DNA of 37,524 nucleotides from Clostridiales bacterium (GTDB lineage Bacteria; Bacillota; Clostridia; Lachnospirales; JAISYE01): NCBI GenBank assembly GCA_031297485.1, contig JAISYE010000003.1, positions 1 to 37,524 of the forward strand, read 5' to 3'. Shown piece by piece: positions 9,018 to 17,478 of this stretch (position 1 is its first letter; each line of letters starts with the position of its first letter). The notes under the pieces were generated by a model. It saw only the letters and a program-made list of their open reading frames with translations, ran no database searches and was not told where the DNA came from. The position numbers and the translations under genes were made by a program.

Positions 9018-10664
9018 ATGAAGAAACTTACAAAGTTCGCGTTAATTTGTATCGCCGCCCTGCTGCTGGCCAGCTGCGGCCAGACGGGCGCGCCGCCGGC
9101 GGACGCGCCTCCGGAGGCGGGGGACAGCGGCGCCTTTGCCCAGCGTGTTTCTATCACGGTGCCGGTTTACGACCGTTCCAAGGAAGGATATCCGGCTGTG
9201 GACGACAATTATTGGACACGCTGGATACAGAGCCAGTTCGGCGACCCTGCCAACGTGGATGTGGAGTACGTGGCCATACCCAGGGGCGATGTCATGACCA
9301 AGTACAGCATGTTAATAGCGGCGGACGAGACCCCCACTATAATGATGGAGTATGATTACCCGAAAGTGGCGCAATGGGCCAATGACGGGGCAATGGGCGT
9401 ATTGGACATGGACGCCTTTAAGGCGGAGGCGCCGACGTATTACCAGGCAATGGTGGACAACAACCAGCTTGGCTATACAGACATAAACGGCAAGACCTAC
9501 TTTGTGCTTTCCGAACGGCCTTATTACAACACGACCTTTACATACGCCACTTTTGTGCGTAAGGATTGGTTGGAGCAATTAGGCATGGATGTGCCTAAAA
9601 GTTACGCGGAATACACCGCAGCCATTGACGCGATAATCGCCGGAGGGCTTACGGACATTGCGCCTGTGGGCTTGGGACTGCCTACGGCGGCCTATGTGAC
9701 CAATTTCGGGTTCCGGGATTTTCCGGTAGACGAGGCGGAATGGGCCATGCATTCTTCCCTGGGGACCGCAAGCCTGACGTGGGAACCTACCGAGCGTCTG
9801 CTGCGCCGTCAAAACGCGGAGTTTAACAAGGGTTATTTCTCTAAGGAATACGATTTGGACATTCAGTCTGTAGGTGGTACAGACCAAATGCAGACAGATT
9901 TTATCAATGGCAAGACCTTCAGCTATGGCAGTTATATGTCCGCCAATCTGGACTGGATGAAGGCATTTTATGACAACAACCCCGGCGGCAAGCTGGCTGT
10001 CGCCAGCGTATACCAGGGCGTGGAGCCTGGTGTTATGGATTACGCCCAAATCCGCGCGGATAACCCCTTTGGCATGATAGTAGGGTTTTCCGCCAAGGCC
10101 TCCCCAGACCAGTTAAAAGCCGCCTGGATGCTTATGGAATGGATGATTCAGCCGGACAACCTGTATGTGCTGGAAAACGGTGTGGAAGGCGTAACCTATA
10201 CTGTTGGCGAGAATGGGCTGCCAGTTGTGGACATGGAATACCGCGGCGAGGAAATGCTGAACCACAACATGAACATTGACATGACCTGTTTGGTGCACGC
10301 GTCCAAAAAGGTAGGCACAATCGAACAGACCATTGCCGCGATTACCCCTCAGGGTGTGCCGGAGGACTTTACCCAAGCCCTGATTGACAACTACTACGAC
10401 CTTAAGGCCGTCGCCGACGAGGGCAGGGCCTATTCCGACCCGATCTTCGCCGTGGCGGTTAATTCTGAAAGCGAGTACACCGCCACATTACTCAGCCTGT
10501 ATCAGGAATACAGCGTGGCGCTGACCAAGTGCAAGCCGGAAGAATTCGACGCGCTGTACGCCGAGCTTTGCCAAAAGTATCTCGACGCGGGCTACCAGGA
10601 AATTATCGACGAGCGTTTAGCCGCATACAAAGGCGGATACACTACCAAGCTGCCTGTTAAATAA
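9018..10664 (+). CDS. Extracellular solute-binding lipoprotein (LplA-like)
   Basis: Lipobox LLLASCGQ; follows two permeases; RBS aaggagg; ~550 aa. Confidence 0.92.
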   Translation: MKKLTKFALICIAALLLASCGQTGAPPADAPPEAGDSGAFAQRVSITVPVYDRSKEGYPAVDDNYWTRWIQSQFGDPANVDVEYVAIPRGDVMTKYSMLIAADETPTIMMEYDYPKVAQWANDGAMGVLDMDAFKAEAPTYYQAMVDNNQLGYTDINGKTYFVLSERPYYNTTFTYATFVRKDWLEQLGMDVPKSYAEYTAAIDAIIAGGLTDIAPVGLGLPTAAYVTNFGFRDFPVDEAEWAMHSSLGTASLTWEPTERLLRRQNAEFNKGYFSKEYDLDIQSVGGTDQMQTDFINGKTFSYGSYMSANLDWMKAFYDNNPGGKLAVASVYQGVEPGVMDYAQIRADNPFGMIVGFSAKASPDQLKAAWMLMEWMIQPDNLYVLENGVEGVTYTVGENGLPVVDMEYRGEEMLNHNMNIDMTCLVHASKKVGTIEQTIAAITPQGVPEDFTQALIDNYYDLKAVADEGRAYSDPIFAVAVNSESEYTATLLSLYQEYSVALTKCKPEEFDALYAELCQKYLDAGYQEIIDERLAAYKGGYTTKLPVK

Positions 10665-10668
10665 TGTC

Positions 10669-11075
10669 TGGAAGTTCCGGTCCCGCCTCATAGGCGCGAA
10701 CTTAAGGCTTGGGAAAGGTCAGAACCTTAAGACCAACGGACAGTTCACCGTTAGGTTCTCCCGCACTATACGCGCCTCACACTGCATAAGAACGTTGCGC
10801 TTGACGCGCAAAAGATGGGGCTAAGCGTCGAGCAAGCTCGACTATCGCACTAGCCGCCCTTAAGACGGGGTCTGGGGATGAGTCCCCAGCAGGGTTTGGG
10901 GCCTAACGATGCTTTGTTCGTTGGCCCCAAGGTTTTAATCTTTTGACCTTCCCCAAACCTTAAGTTCGCGTCAATGGGATGAAACCCCAGCGGGGTTTGG
11001 GGCAGAGTCTTAAGGTTTTGACCTTCTCATTTCTTAAGTTCGCGCATATGGGGCGCTGCTCCAAGGTTTTCGGGT
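10669..11075. repeat. Mosaic of small dispersed repeats
   Basis: Contains ggaagttccggtcccgcc, gcgcgaacttaagg, ttaagaccaacggacagttcaccgttagg, a 22-bp palindromic unit (10825-10846) and the ggggcctaacgatgctttgttcgttggcccc hairpin. Confidence 0.8.
10825..10846 (+). repeat. 22-bp palindromic unit GCGTCGAGCAAGCTCGACTATC
   Basis: Exact copy. Confidence 0.95.
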
Positions 11076-11106
11076 TTTGACCTTTCAAGCATCAAGGAGA
11101 TGCGGT

Positions 11107-12153
11107 ATGATTAAATTAGTTTTGGATGAAAAGGAAGTACGCGGGCTAGTGGCGAAAGTGGTAGAGCGGACCATGCAGATGGACGAGCCGTGGGAATGGC
11201 CCAGCGGCGTGGCGTATTACGGCGTTTCGGAAGCCTACCGTTTACTAGGCGAGGAAACCTGGCTTAAGCTGCTTAAAGATAGAGCGGACGAATTTATCGG
11301 CCTGGGGCTGCCGCCCTGGACAGTCAATACCTGCGCTATGGGCCACTGCCTTCTTACCTTGGCGGAAGCCGCGGGCGAGGGAAAATATAACGAAATCCTG
11401 GCGGAAGCCATAGCGTATCTGCGCGGCAGCGCTCCGCGCTTTGGTGATCCGGAAGCTCCGGACGCGAATGTGCTGCAGCACACTGTTTCCGTAAATAACG
11501 ACTTCCCAGAGCAGGCTTGGGCGGATACGCTGTTTATGGCGGCCTTCCTGATGCTCAGGGTCGGAGCGCGGGACGGGGACAGGGCCTTGGTGGAGGACGC
11601 GCTGAACCAGTACGCTTGGCATATCCGCTATCTGCAGGACGAAACAAGCGGACTGTGGTATCATGGCTACGACAACAAGGCGCGGGACCATATGTCCGGT
11701 TTCTTTTGGGCGCGGGCTAATGCCTGGGCCGCTTTGACTTGCTCGCAAGTGCGCCTTGTTTTGCCGGAGCCCTACCTGTATCCGCCCTTTATGGATATTT
11801 CATGTTCGCTCAGAGACCAGCTGGCGGGCCTAAAGCGCTTGCAAACCTCTAACGGTTTGTGGCATACTGTCTTGGACGATGCGGAATCTTACGAGGAACT
11901 TTCGGCAAGCTGCGGTATCGCGGCCGCCATGCTGACCAACGGTAACCCGCTTCACACGCGCTGCGCGCAAAAAGCCTGCGAAGGCATTATGAAAAATATT
12001 TCAGAGGACGGAAGGCTGCTGAACGTATCCGGAGGAACAGCTGTAATGAGGGATTTAGACGGCTACAGAAAAGTCCCCAACAAATGGATACAAGGCTGGG
12101 GACAAGGTCTGGCTCTCGTGTTTTTAACCGCGGCTTTGCGTTGTGCTCATTAA
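11107..12153 (+). CDS. Glycoside hydrolase family 88/105, unsaturated rhamnogalacturonyl hydrolase-like
   Basis: WPSGVAYYGVSEAYRLLG, NDFPEQAWADTLFMAAFLMLRVG, LWYHGYDN, SGFFWARANAW; start chosen at the aaggagatgcggtATG site rather than 11077. Confidence 0.85.
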   Translation: MIKLVLDEKEVRGLVAKVVERTMQMDEPWEWPSGVAYYGVSEAYRLLGEETWLKLLKDRADEFIGLGLPPWTVNTCAMGHCLLTLAEAAGEGKYNEILAEAIAYLRGSAPRFGDPEAPDANVLQHTVSVNNDFPEQAWADTLFMAAFLMLRVGARDGDRALVEDALNQYAWHIRYLQDETSGLWYHGYDNKARDHMSGFFWARANAWAALTCSQVRLVLPEPYLYPPFMDISCSLRDQLAGLKRLQTSNGLWHTVLDDAESYEELSASCGIAAAMLTNGNPLHTRCAQKACEGIMKNISEDGRLLNVSGGTAVMRDLDGYRKVPNKWIQGWGQGLALVFLTAALRCAH

Positions 12154-14494
12154 TGTTGAAATTTATCGTCATAACTGTGAAAGGATGGGCAGGGTGAAGG
12201 GAGAAACAAGGCAGGGCTTTTTTACAATGCCCGGCGAAGCCGGGTATGAGGAACTGTGTTTGGATCTGGCGGAAAAATGGGGTGCGGACATGATCCGTGA
12301 CAGCGATGGCACACAGCTTTCCCCCGCGCTTTTGGACTCGGGTTACGGCGTATATTCCACACTGTGCGTAGTCCGCGGCCACAACAAATGGATCAAGACG
12401 CATGGAGCCGAACGTTTGCAGCAGCAATGCTTTCTTTGCACAAAACCGCAAATCGCCCTGGACTCCGGTAAGGAACTGCGTATCCGGCTTATGGCCGGTT
12501 TTTTTGAAAAACAGTTCAAGGTGAACGACACTCCGGAATCCCTGGCGCTTTGGCAGGTTTTTGACCGCACGGCAGGCACTCCCGCGCGGGAGGGAACGGC
12601 CTCTGCGGCCTGGTCATACGACGCGCGGACAGGCGAAGCCGTCATACCATCCCCTGTTCCATGGCATGAGTACACGGTAAGTTTCCTGGCCTGGCGGGTG
12701 TGGGAAGAAATCTCCATGTATAACCACATAACAAATCATTGGGACCAGGAACCGCTTATGCAGTTGGACCCTATTTACCCCGAAACACGGGAATACCTGA
12801 AGCAATGGCTGGATGAATGGTGCGCGGCGCGCCCCGCCACAACAGTGGCGCGTTTTACTTCGCTCTTTTATAATTTTACCTGGATTTGGGGCGCGGACGC
12901 GCGCAACCGGAATCTATTCACAGACTGGGCCAGTTATGATTTTGCCGTCAGCCCTTTGGCTCTGCGCCTGTTTAAGCAGGAATACGGCTACAGCCTTTGC
13001 GCGGAGGATTTTGTCCGCCGTGGCTTCTATAACGCCACCCACCGTCCGCCCAGCAAGGCCAAGCGTGATTGGATGGAATTTGTGGCGGGTTTTGTCCGGG
13101 ATTTCGCCAAGGACCTAATCGCCATTGTACACAGACACGGCAAAAAAGCCTATGTTTTTTATGACGACACTTGGATTGGTTTGGAGCCGTACAACGGGCA
13201 TTTTCAGGAATTTGGGTTCGATGGAATTATTAAATGCGTGTTTTCGGGTTATGAAGCCCGCCTGTGCGCGGGGGTGCCAGTTTCGGTACATGAGCTGCGC
13301 TTCCACCCGTATCTGTTTCCGGTTGGCCTGGGCGGCGCGGCGACGTTTTTGCCCGGCGGAGACCCGGCCAGGGACCTGCGGAATTACTGGCTGAATATTC
13401 GCCGGGCGTTGCTGCGCCAGCGTGTGGAACGCGCGGGACTGGGCGGTTACACTCACTTGGTGCGGGATTTTCCTGATTTTGTGGACGCAATGACCCGTCT
13501 GCTTGACGAATTCCGGCTAATTTCCGCGCTGCATGAAGCGGGTCCTCCTGTCACGTTTGCGCCTAAAATCGGAATTCTGCACACCTGGGGTTCCTTGCGC
13601 TCATGGACACTTTCGGGACATTTTCACGAAACAAGTGCTTTCACGTTAATTCATATCTTGGAATCCCTTTCCGGCCTGCCGCTGGATGTGCGCTTTATCA
13701 GTTTTGAGGATATTGAAAGCGGCGTGCCTGATGGTCTGGACATAATCATCAACGTCGGCCGCGCAGGGGATGCCTGGAGCGGCGGGGCGTGCTGGCAAAA
13801 TCCAGATGTCTGTGCCGCTCTTACCCAATGGGCCTATAACGGCGGTGTATTCCTGGGCGTGGAGGAACCGTCCGCCGCGGAAGACGGCGCAGCCTCTGCG
13901 GGCGGTGTAAATTATTTCCGCATGGCTCATGTGCTGGGCGTGGACTTGGACAACGGCGAACGCGCCTGTCACGGCGCGTGGAGTTATAAGCTGGAAAATG
14001 CGCCGGCCGAGAACGACGTTCCGTTTTTTACGGCGCCGGAGTCCAGCGGCGTCTTAAATGCCCGCGCCGGTATCGTTCTAATAAGCAAGCATGTCCGCGT
14101 GCTGGCCGAGCGGGATGGCTGGCCGGCGCTGACAATCCACGCTTTCGGAAAAGGCGCGGGGATTTATATGAGCGGTTTTCGCACAACTACGGCGGACGGG
14201 TCGCCGTCTGCGGACGGAACGCCGTCTGCGGCCAACCGCTTCTTACTGGAGCTGCTGCTCTGCGCCGCGGGCTGTTTGCCTGGTTGCGAAGGGCTGACGG
14301 ATAACCCCTGTGTGGAATGTGCTGTTTTTCCCGGAGCCGGTCAGTTGATTTTCGCTAATAATACCTTAATGCCGCAAACCGTCTCGTGCGTATACAGCGG
14401 AAAGCGTTACCAGGCGGATATGGAGCCTGGAGGAATAACTGTTTTGAATTTACAAAAAACGCGGAGCAGAGTCAATAATTCCAGTGTTTCTTGA
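12143..14494 (+). CDS. GH112 phosphorylase (galactosyl-N-acetylhexosamine / D-galactosyl-beta-1,4-L-rhamnose phosphorylase)
   Basis: IRDSDGTQLSPALLDSGYGVYSTL, HNKWIKTHGAERLQQQ, EYTVSFLAWRVWEEISMYNHITNHW, ARFTSLFYNFTWIWG. Start may be 12185 (MGRVKGETRQGFFTMPGE). Confidence 0.85.
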   Translation: MLINVEIYRHNCERMGRVKGETRQGFFTMPGEAGYEELCLDLAEKWGADMIRDSDGTQLSPALLDSGYGVYSTLCVVRGHNKWIKTHGAERLQQQCFLCTKPQIALDSGKELRIRLMAGFFEKQFKVNDTPESLALWQVFDRTAGTPAREGTASAAWSYDARTGEAVIPSPVPWHEYTVSFLAWRVWEEISMYNHITNHWDQEPLMQLDPIYPETREYLKQWLDEWCAARPATTVARFTSLFYNFTWIWGADARNRNLFTDWASYDFAVSPLALRLFKQEYGYSLCAEDFVRRGFYNATHRPPSKAKRDWMEFVAGFVRDFAKDLIAIVHRHGKKAYVFYDDTWIGLEPYNGHFQEFGFDGIIKCVFSGYEARLCAGVPVSVHELRFHPYLFPVGLGGAATFLPGGDPARDLRNYWLNIRRALLRQRVERAGLGGYTHLVRDFPDFVDAMTRLLDEFRLISALHEAGPPVTFAPKIGILHTWGSLRSWTLSGHFHETSAFTLIHILESLSGLPLDVRFISFEDIESGVPDGLDIIINVGRAGDAWSGGACWQNPDVCAALTQWAYNGGVFLGVEEPSAAEDGAASAGGVNYFRMAHVLGVDLDNGERACHGAWSYKLENAPAENDVPFFTAPESSGVLNARAGIVLISKHVRVLAERDGWPALTIHAFGKGAGIYMSGFRTTTADGSPSADGTPSAANRFLLELLLCAAGCLPGCEGLTDNPCVECAVFPGAGQLIFANNTLMPQTVSCVYSGKRYQADMEPGGITVLNLQKTRSRVNNSSVS

Positions 14495-14514
14495 CTATGC
14501 TCAAAAGGAGTATT

Positions 14515-14850
14515 ATGGAAAGATATTTGATGGTCATTCGGATAAAGCCGGAATGTAGGGACGCGTATATCGCCATACATAAAAATCCCTGGCCGGAAAT
14601 GCTGGATGCTCTGCGGAACGCAGGCTTCACGAATGAGATTATTTGGTATTTTGACGATCAATCCATTATTTACATGGAATGTGAAGAAGGCACTCACGAG
14701 GAATGTGACGCGCGTCTGCGCGCAACCTCAGTTTGCAAACGCTGGGATTTGGAAATGGTCCCGCGTTTTGCCGCCGAGCCTGTTATGCCGGAAAAGATAT
14801 TCGACTTGCGCCGGCAGCTTATTGGGCTGCCGCCTTCGGCGCGAACTTAA
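14515..14850 (+). CDS. rhaM: L-rhamnose mutarotase-like protein
   Basis: RYLMVIRIKPECRDAYIAIHKNPWPEMLDALRNAGFTNEIIWYFDDQSIIYMECE; RBS aaggag before ATG at 14515. Confidence 0.8.
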   Translation: MERYLMVIRIKPECRDAYIAIHKNPWPEMLDALRNAGFTNEIIWYFDDQSIIYMECEEGTHEECDARLRATSVCKRWDLEMVPRFAAEPVMPEKIFDLRRQLIGLPPSART

Positions 14851-15053
14851 GGAAAAAAAGGGGGTAAAATTTGGGTGGTGGGCGAATTATGTTGAATCAA
14901 CTTTCACAGCCCGCCAATCACAAGGCTTGGTTTTACTCCATCAACACGTTTTTCACATGACCAAAATTTGAGCAGGGCCGGGAGTATTGACTCTTGCTAT
15001 TTTGCCGCCATACTGCTATTATAATAATCTGAACCTTGAAAACCGCATATTAA

Positions 15054-15152
15054 GGGCTTATCCCTGAATAAAGCAGAATAGCTTAAATACTGGATTCGCT
15101 AAGAATGTAGAAATGGCGCAAAATCAGCATTTTGCCTATTAAGGGATAGACT
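15054..15152. repeat. Repeat family B copy 2
   Basis: GGGCTTATCCCTGAATAAAGC...GCCTATTAAGGGATAGACT, inverted relative to 5426-5522; flanked by TTAA and CTAA. Confidence 0.85.
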
Positions 15153-15153
15153 C

Positions 15154-15420
15154 TAAGGCGTGTTTGAAAATTTCTTAAAGCGCGAAATTTCTAATGAAAC
15201 CGCTGTAATTTCGCGCTGGAATCCAGTTTTCAGACACGTCCTAAGGCATGTTTAAAAATTCCGTAAAGCGCGAAATTTCTAATGAAACCGCTGCAATTTC
15301 GCGCTGGAATCCAGTTTTCAAACACGTCCTAAGGCGTGTTTGAAAATTCCGTAAAGCGCGAAATTTCTAATGAAACCGTTGCAATTTCGCGCTGGAATCC
15401 AGTTTTCAAACACGTCCTAA
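15154..15420. repeat. Repeat family A, three head-to-tail copies, exact 88-bp period
   Basis: Copies start at 15154, 15242 and 15330; each junction is a single CTAA. Confidence 0.95.
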
Positions 15421-15519
15421 GGCACTTATGTCAAGAAGGTTGCCTTGTGCCTATAAAATATGCGAGATGTTAAGCTATCCTGGGTTTCGCCCAGATGTGG
15501 ATTAAAACAAAAATAAGAA

Positions 15520-16557
15520 ATGGAGAGATTCCGCGGCATGTGCGGTAAAATTCTTTTCACAACCCAGGATGAATCCGCCGGTATTTGCCTGGAAGAGTTA
15601 AAAAGAACGTTTGGACCGGGCGCGAGGCTGTCGCGCTGGCTGCGCGCCGGCATAGGGATATTGGATACGGACCTTGGCTTCGGCGAGTTTTCAGCTGTTT
15701 TAAAAAACTCGCCGCCTATTTTTTTGCGCCATATATTTCCGATAAACACGGTCATACCAATCGGAGAGACAATTGAAAGCGCCGGGGAGCTTGTAACTTT
15801 CGCCGCGGGCTTTGCGGACGGCCCATATTCCGCGCAGGCGCGAGTGCTGGACCCGGAGCGTTACGGCTTTACAAAGTACGAACTGACCCAAGCGGTTTCC
15901 GCGGGTGTGTCAAAGGCAGGCGGAACCCTGGACGTAAGAAACCCCGTCAACGTTATCTCAATTGTGGTATGCAACAGCCTTGCCTATGCGGGCGTGTCCC
16001 GGGAGGACGAAAATTTAAGTTCCTGGCCAGGCGGTATGCACAGGTTCGCTAAATACGACGGTCAGGTAAGCAGGGCGGAATTTAAGCTGCTGGAGGCCTT
16101 GGATGTGTTCGGGCCGGACCTGTCAGGGTTTGCCCGCGCGCTGGACCTGGGCGCGGCGCCCGGCGGCTGGAGCAAGGTTATGCTGGAGCGCGGTCTTGCC
16201 GTTACAGCCGTAGACCCTGCGGAAATGTCGCCGCGTATCCTCCGCGATAAGCGCCTTACACATTTTAAATGCTCCGCCCAGGAATTTATGGAACGCGACT
16301 TAGGCTTTTATGATCTGATAATGAACGACATGCGCATGGACGCCACAGAATCCGCGGACATAACCCGCGGCCTGCGCGGACGGCTTTCCGGTCAGGGGCT
16401 GGTTATAATCACGCTTAAACTGCCGAAAAGAAAGAACCTGGCCGCAGCGGAGCGCGGATTAAACATTCTGCGTCAGGGGTACGCGGAAGTCCGCGCGAAA
16501 CAGCTGTTCCACAACCGGTCCGAGATAACGGCGGTTTGCGGCGCGGCGCGGACCTAA
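15520..16557 (+). CDS. FtsJ/RlmM-like SAM-dependent 2'-O-ribose rRNA methyltransferase
   Basis: THUMP-like N-terminus; RALDLGAAPGGWSKVMLERGLAVTAVDPAEMSP; YDLIMNDMRMD; VIITLKLPKR. Confidence 0.85.
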   Translation: MERFRGMCGKILFTTQDESAGICLEELKRTFGPGARLSRWLRAGIGILDTDLGFGEFSAVLKNSPPIFLRHIFPINTVIPIGETIESAGELVTFAAGFADGPYSAQARVLDPERYGFTKYELTQAVSAGVSKAGGTLDVRNPVNVISIVVCNSLAYAGVSREDENLSSWPGGMHRFAKYDGQVSRAEFKLLEALDVFGPDLSGFARALDLGAAPGGWSKVMLERGLAVTAVDPAEMSPRILRDKRLTHFKCSAQEFMERDLGFYDLIMNDMRMDATESADITRGLRGRLSGQGLVIITLKLPKRKNLAAAERGLNILRQGYAEVRAKQLFHNRSEITAVCGAART

Positions 16558-16680
16558 GGCTTGGGAAAGGTCAAAAGATTAAGACCAACGGACACTTCAC
16601 CGTTAGGGGCCTAACGATGGTTTGTTCGTTGGCCCCAAACCCCGCTGGGGATTTCATCCCCGATAGTTTAGGCGGGGTTA
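16557..16680. repeat. Mosaic repeat unit with ggggcctaacgatggtttgttcgttggcccc hairpin
   Basis: Same modules as 7754-7861 and 30698-30770. Confidence 0.8.
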
Positions 16681-16764
16681 CAAAAAAGTTAAGAGCAAAA
16701 CAGAATCCTTGGCCGAAAAAACCGGTAATTCGGGAAAGTCAATACACCAAACCACACCCTGACC

Positions 16765-17448
16765 CTACATCAATTTTTCTACCTCCCTGGCCAGTACTTT
16801 GTCCAGCACCTTAATATGTGTGCCTTTAGAGCCAAGTGAGCGCGCCTCCACGGCGCCGGCGCTTTGCAGCTTGCGCAGGGCGTTGACAATAACCGAGCGT
16901 GCTATCCCCAGGTCGGCTGCGGCCTTGCTGGCTACAACAAGTCCCCCGTTGCCGCCCAGTATGCGGAAGATATGTACTACAGCCTCCAGTTCTGAAAAAG
17001 AGAGCGTGTCCAGTATGGACTTGGCGCGGCTTTCGCGCAGGCTTTCGTCAGCGGCGAGGCCGCGCGCGCGCTGTTCTATAAGCAGTGCGGCTACAGGCGC
17101 GCAAAGCTCGGCTGCGGCTATGCCGCTTTCGGGAAAAGGCCCGTCAGCCCGGCGGGCGGCGATAAGCGCGCCTTGCTTCTTCAGGGCGGATACCAGCGGC
17201 AGCACCATGACAGCCCTGCCGCCCGCCACAAGGTCGTAAGCCGGGCGCAGGCTGGCCGCCAGCTGGGCTAAAACGCCCGGAGGAATCGGACCGCCCGGCG
17301 GGACCAGTTCCAGGCGGTCATCTATAATTGCGATATCCGCGCCGATTTCATTGCCCAGCGCAACGCAAATATCCCTCAGCGCGTCCCCCTCACCGAAGGG
17401 CGTTGACGCGGCGACCAGTTCCTTTATTTGCCGTATAAACTTCAGCAT
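16765..17448 (-). CDS. codY: CodY-like GTP-sensing pleiotropic transcriptional repressor
   Basis: C-terminal wHTH LSFSELEAVVHIFRILGGNGGLVVASKAAADLGIARSVIVNALRKLQSAGAVEARSLGSKGTHIKVLD; next to topA. Confidence 0.88.
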   Translation of the reverse strand: MLKFIRQIKELVAASTPFGEGDALRDICVALGNEIGADIAIIDDRLELVPPGGPIPPGVLAQLAASLRPAYDLVAGGRAVMVLPLVSALKKQGALIAARRADGPFPESGIAAAELCAPVAALLIEQRARGLAADESLRESRAKSILDTLSFSELEAVVHIFRILGGNGGLVVASKAAADLGIARSVIVNALRKLQSAGAVEARSLGSKGTHIKVLDKVLAREVEKLM

Positions 17449-17478
17449 AAATTTCGCACCGTATTCTTTCCATACCGC

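Noticed and set aside
14860-15030. Possible promoter or small gene between the mutarotase and the repeat array
   Set aside because: TTGACT and TATAAT are present but about 27 bp apart, and the short ORF has no recognisable features.
15154-15420. Possible CRISPR array (regular 88-bp period)
   Set aside because: The whole 88-bp unit repeats with no unique spacers; termini are inverted repeats with YTAR junctions, and no cas genes are visible.
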